Assembly (NCBI GenBank): GCA_041393775.1
Contig: JAWKJM010000004.1
Coordinates: 62,001-126,000, forward strand
Reading direction: 5' to 3'
Length of the DNA stretch: 64,000 nucleotides
Source: JADKAV01 sp041393775
Lineage (GTDB): Bacteria > Actinomycetota > Actinomycetes > S36-B12 > UBA10799
The position numbers and the translations under genes were made by a program. The notes under the pieces are model-generated. The model saw only the letters and a program-made list of their open reading frames with translations. It was not told the origin of the DNA and did not search any database. Positions 48,347 to 56,634 of this stretch are shown piece after piece; positions within the stretch are counted from its first letter, which is position 1, and every line of letters begins with the position of its first letter.

Positions 48347-50430
48347 CCACCCACTCCCGTGATCCCGCGCGTCGACTCGATGACCGGCGCCAACTTCTTC
48401 CGCAGCGCCTCATAGAAGACGTTGAGAGGGAACTCATCGGGCAGGACCTCGTCGACCGCGAGCCGGGGTTCGCTCGGGAGAGCTTGCGCGCCCTGCGCCC
48501 AGACGGATGCCGGATTCGCCGGGACCAGCCCGCTGACGAAGGTGTGCGCGGCCAGCCAGTGCCCCATTCGGGAACGGTCGATGCCCTCGTTGTAGAGGGT
48601 CTCCACCTCGCCGCACAGTTCGCTGACGCTGTCGTACACGCGGGGCCAGTCCAGGCTCAGCGTGTTGTCCGTCCACCGGAGCACACCGTCGCGGTGGAGC
48701 CAGGCGAACAGTATCTGGCCGCCCAGTCCGTCGTAGTTGCGCACCCGCTCGCCGGTCGTCGGAAAGCGGAAGAGCCGGTCGAACAGGATCGCGACGCGCA
48801 CGTGCCGGGCGAGCGTCGCCCCTTGCGTCTCCAAAGCGGGGGTCTCCCGGAACGTGGTGAGGTCGCAGCGCAACTCTTCAAGGCCGTACATCCAGTACGG
48901 CATCCGCTGCTTGATCATGAACGGGTCGAACGGCAGGTCGCCGTGGCTGTGCGTGCGGTCGTGGACGAGGTCCCACAGGATGAACGTTTCCTGCGCCAGC
49001 CGCTGGTCGGCCAGCAGCCGCTCCGCGTCCGGCGGCAGCGACAACTCCAGCAAGTCCGCCGCAGCAGTCGAGACGCGGCGGAAGCGGGCGGACTCCCGGT
49101 CACAGAAGATGCCGCCCCACGTGAAACGCGCCGTCTCGCGGGTCGCCACCGTTTCGGGGAACAGCACGGCCGAGTGGGTGTCGTACCCCTTCGTGAAGCC
49201 CACGAACTCGATGGGGACGAACGCCGGGTTGTCGTAACTACCGGCCTCGAGCTCCGCAATCCAGTCGGGCCACACCGTCCTGATCACGACGGCTTCGACA
49301 TTTCGGTTGGGGTTGCCGTTCTGCGTGTACATGGGGAACACGGCCAGGTGCTCGACGCCGTCGCGACGCTCCTGCTCGGGGTGGAACAGCAGCAGTGAAT
49401 CGAGGAAGTCCGGTACGCCCAGGCCGGCGTCGCGCCAGGCGAGCAGGTCAGTGACCGTGGCTTCGAGCTGTGAATGCTGGTGGGGGAACCGGGGACTCAG
49501 TACGGTGACGGCCTCGGCGATGTCGGCCACCAGAACAGCCGCGCGGTCGCGATGCTCTGGGAGGACCGCCCCGTCTTTGGCCTGCATCGGGCGCAGTTCC
49601 TCAATCGCGGCAACCAGCGCGTCCCAGGCCGGGTCCGCAACTGCGCCGGACGCGTCAGCCACGGCGCCGGGTGCCGAAGCACGTCCGGTCCCGGCCCAGG
49701 TGACGAGGTTCAGCCAGAGCCTGCGGTGTTCGAGGTCCCCGATGGAGTCGTCGCCGAAGAGATCCGAGTCGGCTGTGACAACGACCCGACCGGCACCGCT
49801 GGGGACGGCGGCGATGAGCGGCTCACCCGGGAGGTTGGCTTCCGGGGAGGTCACCATCACTGCAAAAGCATCGGGTGCAGTCAGTCGTAGCACCCCGGCC
49901 CGGTAGCAGCAGGCCGCGGAGACTTCTGCGAGCAGATCGTGGTCGGTCGTCCGGCCGGGCTGGCCCAGCACCCAGGTGCTGACATCCTTGAACCGGTTCA
50001 CCGGATCCTGGACGGTGGTTGACACCACATCGATCCCGAATCGTCCTGCGAGGTCGCCGAGAACGTTTCCGTACTTCTCCTGCTCCGTCTCCGCCAGCAC
50101 GATCAGCCCGCCCCCGGCCGCGACGAAACCTTCGATCGCGGCCAGTTCATCGGGAGCATGAGCCGGTGACCCGACACCGGTGGTAGCCTCCCATGCGTCA
50201 TCGGAACAGTGCGGTATCACCAGCACGTCCACATCGGCCAGCGCTGCTGGTGTCAGCGCCCCGTCCTCGTGGGCCCTCACCTCGTATCCGGCCGTTCGCA
50301 AGGTATCGGCGGCGATCACATACCCCGCGTCGGCCGGCGCCTTCGGGTTCATCCGGGCGGCGACCTCCGGGCGGGTCGACCACGCCTGTCGATGGGCTTC
50401 ATCTACTAGTACGACACCCAGGCTTCGCAT
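48343..50430 (-). CDS. DUF6421-type protein with N-terminal glutamine amidotransferase-like domain
   Basis: A 695-residue protein of unknown function. Residues 1-250 resemble a class I glutamine amidotransferase-like (ThuA/DUF4350-type) Rossmann domain: AADTLRTAGYEVRAHE, VDVLVIPHCSDDAW, FVAAGGGLIVLAETE, with no obvious catalytic Cys. Residues about 260-695 match the actinobacterial DUF6421 pattern, including FPMYTQNGNPNRNVEAV, FVGFTKGYDTHSAVLFPETV and LWDLVHDRTHSHGDLPFDPF followed by GLEELRCDL, a possible His/Asp/Glu metal site. DUF6421 is usually a stand-alone protein of about 470 residues beside an SDR (by recall), so the fusion is noteworthy. ATG at 50430. Confidence 0.75.
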   Translation of the reverse strand: MRSLGVVLVDEAHRQAWSTRPEVAARMNPKAPADAGYVIAADTLRTAGYEVRAHEDGALTPAALADVDVLVIPHCSDDAWEATTGVGSPAHAPDELAAIEGFVAAGGGLIVLAETEQEKYGNVLGDLAGRFGIDVVSTTVQDPVNRFKDVSTWVLGQPGRTTDHDLLAEVSAACCYRAGVLRLTAPDAFAVMVTSPEANLPGEPLIAAVPSGAGRVVVTADSDLFGDDSIGDLEHRRLWLNLVTWAGTGRASAPGAVADASGAVADPAWDALVAAIEELRPMQAKDGAVLPEHRDRAAVLVADIAEAVTVLSPRFPHQHSQLEATVTDLLAWRDAGLGVPDFLDSLLLFHPEQERRDGVEHLAVFPMYTQNGNPNRNVEAVVIRTVWPDWIAELEAGSYDNPAFVPIEFVGFTKGYDTHSAVLFPETVATRETARFTWGGIFCDRESARFRRVSTAAADLLELSLPPDAERLLADQRLAQETFILWDLVHDRTHSHGDLPFDPFMIKQRMPYWMYGLEELRCDLTTFRETPALETQGATLARHVRVAILFDRLFRFPTTGERVRNYDGLGGQILFAWLHRDGVLRWTDNTLSLDWPRVYDSVSELCGEVETLYNEGIDRSRMGHWLAAHTFVSGLVPANPASVWAQGAQALPSEPRLAVDEVLPDEFPLNVFYEALRKKLAPVIESTRGITGVGG

Positions 50431-50620
50431 TCACACAGTGTCGCACCCGTCCGACTGGATTCGCCAACTCGGCTCGTCTGCCGAGCCGTCGCGACCGGCA
50501 ACACCGACCGCAGCAAACACCACGGCAGCAGCACCACCGCATCGGGGCAACGCGCTCATCGCCCACCACAAACCGGATCACACGCCGCCGTGGTGAGGCT
50601 CGGCGGGCTACAGTCGTTCA

Positions 50621-51382
50621 GTGAGCGAGTGCGTCTCGTATTCGACCAATGGCCCGGTCGCCGCGGTGCACCTCGACCGGCCGAACCGTCTGAACGCCGT
50701 CGTGCCCGCCCTGGTCGACGGCATGCTGGCGGCGTTCGAGCGGGCCCGGACCGAGGAAGTCCGGGCCGTCGTCCTGGCCGGTCGCGGACGAGCGTTCTGC
50801 GCCGGCCACGACCTGAAGGAACCGACGCCTGCCGAGGACGAGGCCACGGCCCGGGTGCGACTGCAGCGGATCCAGGACGTCACCCGCGCGATCCGCTCCT
50901 TCCCGGGCCCTGTCATCGCTGCCGTGCACGGTTACGCGCTCGGTGCGGGCGCCGAGTTCGCTCTGGGCTGCGACCTCGTCGTGGCAGGACAGGACGCCCG
51001 ATTCGGGTTCCCCGAAGTGGGTGTCGGGCTGAGTGTGACCGGCGGTATCTCCGCGCTGCTCCCGCGCACCGTGGGCCCGGTGCGGGCGAAGGAACTGCTG
51101 TTCCTGGGCGAGCACCTCTCGGCCGACGACGCGCACCGTCTCGGGCTGGTGAACCGGGTCGTCCCTACCGGGTCGCACGAGGGGGCCGCACACGATTTCG
51201 CGGTGCGCCTCGCCGCGCAGCCCCCGGCCGCTCTGGCGCTGGCCAAGTCGCTGCTCGACCACGGGGTGGACTCGACCGAGCCGGCCGCGTTCGACCGCGA
51301 GGTGGAGGCCGCTATCACGACCATGACGACCGGGGAGGCGCAGTCCGCCGCGGAGGCGTTCCGGGAGGGGTCCGGTGGGTGA
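50621..51382 (+). CDS. Enoyl-CoA hydratase/isomerase family protein
   Basis: Crotonase-fold enzyme of 253 residues acting on acyl-CoA thioesters. The CoA-binding and oxyanion segments are AFCAGHDLKEP and AAVHGYALGAGAEFALGCDLVVAG. The Glu seen in hydratases aligns with FPEVGVGLSVTGG, where only the first acidic position (FPEV) is kept. Hydratase, isomerase or hydrolase activity cannot be separated. GTG start at 50621. First gene of a five-gene operon in which every junction overlaps (8, 4, 4 and 4 bp). Confidence 0.87.
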   Translation: MSECVSYSTNGPVAAVHLDRPNRLNAVVPALVDGMLAAFERARTEEVRAVVLAGRGRAFCAGHDLKEPTPAEDEATARVRLQRIQDVTRAIRSFPGPVIAAVHGYALGAGAEFALGCDLVVAGQDARFGFPEVGVGLSVTGGISALLPRTVGPVRAKELLFLGEHLSADDAHRLGLVNRVVPTGSHEGAAHDFAVRLAAQPPAALALAKSLLDHGVDSTEPAAFDREVEAAITTMTTGEAQSAAEAFREGSGG

Positions 51383-52955
51383 ACCGGGGGGCGCGGTACG
51401 GGAAAACGCCGACCCGAAGGATCTCGTCGCTGCGGTCGACCGCGCGGCCAGCCTGTGGCCGGACCGGAAGGCCTGGACGTTCGACCCGGGCGAGTCCCTG
51501 ACCTTCGCGGACGTGCGCCGCCGATCGGCCGGACTCGCTGCCGCGCTGGCCGACCGAGGGATTGCGGCCGGTGACCGGGTCGCCGTGATGATGGCCAACC
51601 GGGCGGAGTTCCCGCTGACGTGGCTGGCGCTTGCCCGGCTCGGCGCGGTGATGGTCCCGATGAACCCGCATTACCGGGGGGAGGACGCCGGCCACATCCT
51701 CGAGCACTCCCGCGCGGCAGCCGTCGTCACGTCCGGCGACCTCACCGCACATGTGCGCGAGGCACTCGACTGCGCCCGTCTGGACGTGCCCGTCTTGCAC
51801 GTCGAGCAACTGCCGGGTGCCGGGCTGCCGCTCGGGGAACCCGCAGCACCGCCCGAGCACTCGGTCGCCGCCGAGGACACCGTCAACATCCAGTACACCT
51901 CCGGCACGACCGGGCGGCCCAAAGGGTGTGTCCTGTCTCACCGGTACTGGATCGAGCTCGGCCGCGGCCTCGTGGACGGATTCCCGCACCTGGGTGCCGA
52001 CGACACGATGCTGAACGCGCAGGTGTTCTCGTACATCGACCCGCAGTGGAACCTGGTTGCCGCGCTGCTGGCGGGGGCCCACCTGGTCATACTGGACGCG
52101 TTCCACCCGTCCACCTTCTGGTCCAAGGCGCGTGAGCACGCGGTCACCTACTTCTACTGCCTGGCCGCGATGCCCACCCTGCTGCTGAGCATGCCCCCCG
52201 ACCCGCTGGACCGTTCGCACCGGGTCCGGGTCGTCCAGTGCTCGGCCATCCCGCCCGCCCGCCACGCAGAGCTGGAACAGCGGTGGGGCGTGAAGTGGTA
52301 CGAGGCGTTCGGGATGACCGAGACCGGCGCCGACCTGCGCGTGACAGACGAGGACCACGACCTGCTCGTGGGCAGCGGCTGTGTGGGCGCTTCCGCTCGG
52401 GCGCGGGAGGTCCGGGTAGTGGACGCCCAGGACCTGTCCGTACCCCGGGGCGAGACTGGCGAGGTGGTGTTGCGCGGACCGGGCTTGATGGATCGATACG
52501 AGGCCGACCCGGAGGCGACGGCGGCAGCCTTCCGCGGCGGCTGGTTCCACACCGGCGACCTCGGGCGGATGGACGAGGCAGGCCGCGTGTACCTCGTGGG
52601 ACGGTTGAAGGACATGGTCCGGCGCGCCGGGGAGAACGTGTCCGCCCGGGAGGTCGAGGACGTCCTGCTCACCCACCGCGCCGTGCGGCTCGCCGCCGTG
52701 GTGGCGGTTCCCGACGAACTGCGCGGCGAGGAGGTGAAGGCCTTCGTGTCCCCTGCGGGGGCCGACCTCCCGGAGTTTGTGTTCGTGGCCGAACTCGCCG
52801 AGTACTGCAGGCAGCGGCTGGCCCGCTTCAAGGTGCCGCGCTACTGGGAGGTGTGCGACGATCTGCCGGTGACTGCGTCGCACCGGGTGGCCAAGACCCG
52901 CCTGGTCTCGGTCCCCGGCCGGACGTGGGACCGGCTGGATGGGACATGGCGATGA
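51375..52955 (+). CDS. Acyl-CoA ligase, ANL superfamily (CaiC-like)
   Basis: Adenylate-forming enzyme of 526 residues that activates a carboxylic acid with ATP and CoA. Motifs are the P-loop-like YTSGTTGRPKGCVLSH, YEAFGMTETGAD, WFHTGDLGRMDEAGRVYLVGR and the hinge RLKDMVRRAGENVSAREVED. The C-terminal lysine region is SHRVAKTRL. Closest in style to crotonobetaine/carnitine-CoA ligase (CaiC) and other medium or small-acid ligases. Its substrate should be the acid handled by the operon, which is unknown. GTG at 51375 overlaps the crotonase gene by eight bases. Confidence 0.88.
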   Translation: MGEPGGAVRENADPKDLVAAVDRAASLWPDRKAWTFDPGESLTFADVRRRSAGLAAALADRGIAAGDRVAVMMANRAEFPLTWLALARLGAVMVPMNPHYRGEDAGHILEHSRAAAVVTSGDLTAHVREALDCARLDVPVLHVEQLPGAGLPLGEPAAPPEHSVAAEDTVNIQYTSGTTGRPKGCVLSHRYWIELGRGLVDGFPHLGADDTMLNAQVFSYIDPQWNLVAALLAGAHLVILDAFHPSTFWSKAREHAVTYFYCLAAMPTLLLSMPPDPLDRSHRVRVVQCSAIPPARHAELEQRWGVKWYEAFGMTETGADLRVTDEDHDLLVGSGCVGASARAREVRVVDAQDLSVPRGETGEVVLRGPGLMDRYEADPEATAAAFRGGWFHTGDLGRMDEAGRVYLVGRLKDMVRRAGENVSAREVEDVLLTHRAVRLAAVVAVPDELRGEEVKAFVSPAGADLPEFVFVAELAEYCRQRLARFKVPRYWEVCDDLPVTASHRVAKTRLVSVPGRTWDRLDGTWR

Positions 52956-53410
52956 CGGTGGTGGGGCCGGCCTGCTTCCGGTACGACAGTGCGGTCTATT
53001 TCGACGAGATGGACCCGCTTGGCGTCATGCACAACTCCCGCTTCGCAGTGCACGTCGAACGGGCCCAGTCGGCCCTTTTCGAACAACTCGGATACGGCTG
53101 GACCGCCCTGCCCCAGCGGCACGAGGACATCGGGTACGTGGTCCGCGGCATCGCCCTGGAGTTCACCGCGCCCGTTGCCTCGCCGGGCATCATGCAGGTC
53201 GAGGTCGTCGCGGTGCGGCTGGGACGGACCAGCGCCACATGGGGGTACCGCTGCGCCGTTCCCGGACCTGGGGGCACCGGCGTCCCGGTGGCGCACGGCA
53301 CGCGCGTGCTCGTCAAGGCGGACGGGTCCGGCCGGCCGATCCCGTGGACTGATTCGTTCCGGGTCCTGTTCGGCTGGCTCGCCGCGGGGGCGCAGGGGTC
53401 ACGGCCGTGA
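52952..53410 (+). CDS. Acyl-CoA thioesterase (4HBT hot-dog fold)
   Basis: 152 residues with the 4-hydroxybenzoyl-CoA thioesterase pattern. It opens with FRYDSAVYFDEMDPLGVMHNSRFAVHVERAQ (catalytic Asp in DEMDPLGVMHN), then RGIALEFTAPVASPGIMQVEV and a beta strand GTRVLVKADGSGRP. It would free the acid from CoA at the end of, or as proofreading for, the pathway. ATG at 52952 overlaps the ligase stop by four bases and is eight bases from GGATGGG; ATG at 52946 is an alternative. Confidence 0.83.
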   Translation: MTVVGPACFRYDSAVYFDEMDPLGVMHNSRFAVHVERAQSALFEQLGYGWTALPQRHEDIGYVVRGIALEFTAPVASPGIMQVEVVAVRLGRTSATWGYRCAVPGPGGTGVPVAHGTRVLVKADGSGRPIPWTDSFRVLFGWLAAGAQGSRP

Positions 53411-55104
53411 CTCCGCCCGTTGCCGACCTCCTGCTCACCGACGCGACCGTCCTGACGATGGCGCCCGAGGGATCGGGTGTCGGCGTTCGGGCCGGGGTTG
53501 TGGCGCTGCTCGGCAACCGGATCCTGCACGTCGGCCCGGACGACGCAGGGCTGACCGCGAAGCGGACGGTGTCCCTCGGTGGCCGGTGCGTCATGCCGGG
53601 GTTCCACGACGCTCACCAGCACATGGCCTGGTTCGGTGCCAGCCTCGATGAGATCGACCTTTCCACCCCACCGGTCCGCAGCATGGACGACGTCGCTGCC
53701 GCAGTCGCCGCCGCCGCCGCGATCACGCCGGCGGACCGGTGGATCGTCGGGAACGGCTACGACGAGAACAAAATCGGGGGCCATCCCGATCGCGACCTGC
53801 TCGAGCGGGTCGTGCCCGGCCGACGGGTCCTGCTCACCCATACGTCGGGGCACATGAGTGTCGTGAGCACAGCGGTCCTCGCGGAGCTGGGCATCTCCGA
53901 CCGCGGCCGCGACGTGCCCGGCGGCACGATCGTGCTGGATGGTTCCGGACGCCCCACGGGACTCCTTCAGGAACAGGCCCAGAACCTGCTCGTGCCGCTG
54001 CGTCGTCCGCTCCTGGCGGACGACGTCGCGCACGCAGTGGCGCGGGCCGGTGACGTCTACGTCCGTCAGGGCATAACGAGCGTCGTGGAGGCCGGCGTGG
54101 GCGGCGGCTGGATCGGCCGTACCCCGGTGGAGGTGCTCGCCTACCAGCGAGCCCGCGATGCCGGGCGGCTCGCCGTCCGCGTCGAACTCATGGTGGCCTC
54201 CGAGGTGCTCCACGCGCTCCGCGGGAACGATGCGGACGGACTGGGTGACGGCATCGACCTGGGACTTCGTACCGGATTCGGCGATGACCGGTTGCGCATC
54301 GGACCGGTGAAGGTGTTCTCCGACGGTTCGCTGATCGGGCACACCGCCGCCATGTGCAGCGACTTCGACGACACACCGGGTGTCCGCGGCTTCCTGCAGG
54401 ACGACGCCGACGCCCTGGTCGAAACGATCGTGTCCGCCCACCGCTCCGGCTGGCGGGTGGCCACGCATGCCATTGGTGACCGCGCGATAGACCTTGTGCT
54501 GAACGCGTACGAACACTGTGTGCAAGACCACCCGCGGACCGGCTGGGGCGGCCGTCCGGGAAACCCTGCGCCTCGGCACCGGATCGAGCACTTCGGCGTC
54601 GCGCGGCCGGACCAGGTGGCCAGGGCGGCTCGCCTCGGTGTCGTGCCGGTGCCCCAGGGCCGGTTCGTCGGTGAGATCGGCGACGGCATGCGCCGGGCAC
54701 TGGGGCCGCAGCGTTCCGACTGGGCCTACCGCCACGCATCGCTGCTGGCCGAAGGGGTGGTCGTCCCCGGCAGTAGTGACCGGCCGGTTGTCGATGGGCG
54801 GCCCATGCTCGGCATCCACGACATGGTGAACAGGCGGACCGCGTCCGGGGACCTGCTCGGCCCCGACGAAGCGGTGACCGCCCACGACGCGCTGCGGGCC
54901 TACACCTACGGGTCTGCCTACGCCTCATACGAGGAGGACCGGAAGGGGTGGATCGGTCCGGGGACGCTGGGCGACCTCGCCGTCCTGTCCGACGACCCAA
55001 CGCGGGTGGATCCGGCACTGCTGGCCGACATCGAGGTACTTGCGACGGTTGTGGGCGGCGAGGTCGTGTGGGATGCCGGCCTGGGGCTCGGAGGTACGGC
55101 ATGA
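53407..55104 (+). CDS. Amidohydrolase family protein (YtcJ-like)
   Basis: Metal-dependent TIM-barrel hydrolase of 565 residues of the amidohydrolase_3/YtcJ group. Visible sites are MPGFHDAHQHMAW (metal HxH), LLTHTSGHMSVV, KVFSDGSLIGHTAAM (Lys-like metal bridge region), ATHAIGDRAIDLVL (His), HRIEHFGV (His) and GSSDRPV (Asp). Substrates in this group include N-acyl and N-formyl compounds and cyclic amides. It may release the acid activated by the ligase (inference from operon). GTG at 53407 overlaps the thioesterase stop. Confidence 0.86.
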   Translation: MTPPVADLLLTDATVLTMAPEGSGVGVRAGVVALLGNRILHVGPDDAGLTAKRTVSLGGRCVMPGFHDAHQHMAWFGASLDEIDLSTPPVRSMDDVAAAVAAAAAITPADRWIVGNGYDENKIGGHPDRDLLERVVPGRRVLLTHTSGHMSVVSTAVLAELGISDRGRDVPGGTIVLDGSGRPTGLLQEQAQNLLVPLRRPLLADDVAHAVARAGDVYVRQGITSVVEAGVGGGWIGRTPVEVLAYQRARDAGRLAVRVELMVASEVLHALRGNDADGLGDGIDLGLRTGFGDDRLRIGPVKVFSDGSLIGHTAAMCSDFDDTPGVRGFLQDDADALVETIVSAHRSGWRVATHAIGDRAIDLVLNAYEHCVQDHPRTGWGGRPGNPAPRHRIEHFGVARPDQVARAARLGVVPVPQGRFVGEIGDGMRRALGPQRSDWAYRHASLLAEGVVVPGSSDRPVVDGRPMLGIHDMVNRRTASGDLLGPDEAVTAHDALRAYTYGSAYASYEEDRKGWIGPGTLGDLAVLSDDPTRVDPALLADIEVLATVVGGEVVWDAGLGLGGTA

Positions 55105-55769
55105 CCGAGCGCGGACTGGTGCCGTTCGCCGGTCTCGACCCCGCCCACCGGGCGGTCGTCCGCCATGTCTACGAGTCGTCGTTCCCGCTTGCGTTGCGGG
55201 CGCCGTGGGAGGAGATCGTGGCCAGCCGCCCCGACGAGGAACTGCTCGTCCTCCTCGACGACGCCAGGTATGAGGCGCCACCCGTGGGACTGGCCGTGGT
55301 CCGTCACCTGGGCGGCACGTCACTGTCCTTCCTCCGCTATTTCGTCGTCGATGCCGAGCACCGTGGGGGCGGACACGGATCGGCGCTGTTGTCGGCCCTG
55401 GTCGCCCACCTGCGCGAAGCCGAACTCTCGATGCTGCTGCTCGACGTCGAGGACCCCGACGGCCGTCCCGAGAACTCTCCGGATCGCCGGGACGATCTGC
55501 GCCGCATCGACTTCTACCGCCGGCACGGCGTCCATCTGCTCGCTGTCCGCGAGTACGCCCCGCCCGACCACGGCCAGGAGGGCGAGGAACCGCGCCTGCT
55601 GTTGATGGGCGCCTCCCTGCGCGAACCGGCCGACGAAGGCCTGCCGCTCGGGCCCGCACCGGTCGGACCCGTCCTCCGCGACGCGGTCACGGCCGTGTAC
55701 CGGGGGCGCTACGGGCTCGACCCCGACGATCCGGTCGTGCTGGCCACCCTACGGGCGTCCGGGCTGTAG
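55101..55769 (+). CDS. GNAT family N-acetyltransferase
   Basis: 222 residues with the GNAT core: LSFLRYFVVDAEHRGGGHGSALLSAL contains the acetyl-CoA binding Q/RxxGxG/A-type motif (RGGGHGSA), followed by SMLLLDVEDPDGRPEN and RIDFYRRHGVHLL, typical of GNAT beta5 and the FYxxxG turn. The C-terminal 60 residues are an extra segment with VTAVYRGRYGLDPDD. It may acetylate an amine made or used in the operon. ATG at 55101 overlaps the amidohydrolase stop. Confidence 0.83.
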   Translation: MTERGLVPFAGLDPAHRAVVRHVYESSFPLALRAPWEEIVASRPDEELLVLLDDARYEAPPVGLAVVRHLGGTSLSFLRYFVVDAEHRGGGHGSALLSALVAHLREAELSMLLLDVEDPDGRPENSPDRRDDLRRIDFYRRHGVHLLAVREYAPPDHGQEGEEPRLLLMGASLREPADEGLPLGPAPVGPVLRDAVTAVYRGRYGLDPDDPVVLATLRASGL

Positions 55770-55851
55770 ACCGGGGTCCGCGTCTCGACACCCAACCGCG
55801 GCCGTCCTGAGGGCCGGCGCATATGCCCCTGCATATGTCCGCCAGCTAGCC

Positions 55852-56475
55852 CTAGGGACGCAGAACTGCGATCAACACCCCGTCGGACAGCGGCAGGAGC
55901 GTGGTCAGCCAGGTCTCGCTGCCCTGCATCTCCTCGGTGAACCGGCGGACGGCGAGTTGTTCGGGCTCCCGCTTGGCCGGATCAGCGGCCGCCGCAACGT
56001 CGAGGAACACCGCGATCCCCCCGGGGCGCAGCAACCGCGCCGCTTGCTCGGCGAACGTCGCGTGATCGGCTGGCTTGCCGGCCGACAGGAACAGGTCGTA
56101 GTGGCCGTCCGTGAGCCGGGTGAGCACCTCGTGTGGGTCGGCGGCGATGAGCCGGGTGCGGCCGTGGGGTATTTCGGCGGCCACGAAGGCTTCCTTGGCC
56201 AAGCGAAGGCGCTCGGGATCGGCCTCCACCGAAGTCAGGACACCCTCTGGCGCCATTCCTTCGAACAAGGCCAGCCCGGTGTCGCCACTGTGCGACCCGA
56301 CTTCCACCGCTGCTTGGGCGTCCGTGAGCGCGGCGAGCAGAGAGAGCAGTCTCAACACGCTGGCATTGACCGAAGCGGGGGCGATTTCACCGCTGAGGAT
56401 GGCGGTGTTCCAGTTCTCGCAGAAGGTCGACAGATCCTTCGAGGAAACGGAGGAGGAGGCGGCGTCCATGGGCAT
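55852..56475 (-). CDS. O-methyltransferase-like SAM-dependent methyltransferase
   Basis: Class I methyltransferase of 207 residues of the catechol/caffeoyl-CoA O-methyltransferase type. The SAM site reads AVEVGSHSGDTGLALFEGM (here VGSHSG in place of the usual GTGTG) and LTSVEADPERLRLAKEAF; YDLFLSAGKPADHATFAE and GGIAVFLDVAAA follow. In canonical members the LDA motif at YDLVFIDADK supplies metal ligands; here it is YDLFLSAGKPA, so the metal site is lost. Homologues sit beside sigE and htrA in mycobacteria. Start ATG 56475; ATG 56469 also fits. Confidence 0.82.
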   Translation of the reverse strand: MPMDAASSSVSSKDLSTFCENWNTAILSGEIAPASVNASVLRLLSLLAALTDAQAAVEVGSHSGDTGLALFEGMAPEGVLTSVEADPERLRLAKEAFVAAEIPHGRTRLIAADPHEVLTRLTDGHYDLFLSAGKPADHATFAEQAARLLRPGGIAVFLDVAAAADPAKREPEQLAVRRFTEEMQGSETWLTTLLPLSDGVLIAVLRP

Positions 56476-56634
56476 GACAGTACCGGGCCGGTTCCCGCTG
56501 GCGGCTGCCCCACCCGGACAAGCTGCCCCGATTACAGATCGCTGACAAATCCCGAACGCCTACCCGGTGGCAGTCGCCCGGGGCAGCACTCAATCTGGTA
56601 CCAGAGGGACACATAGCTTTGAGAGAGGGTTACC

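Noticed and set aside
54188..55102. Minus-strand 304-codon frame opposite the amidohydrolase
   Set aside because: The low-complexity Arg/Pro composition is typical of GC-driven antisense frames.
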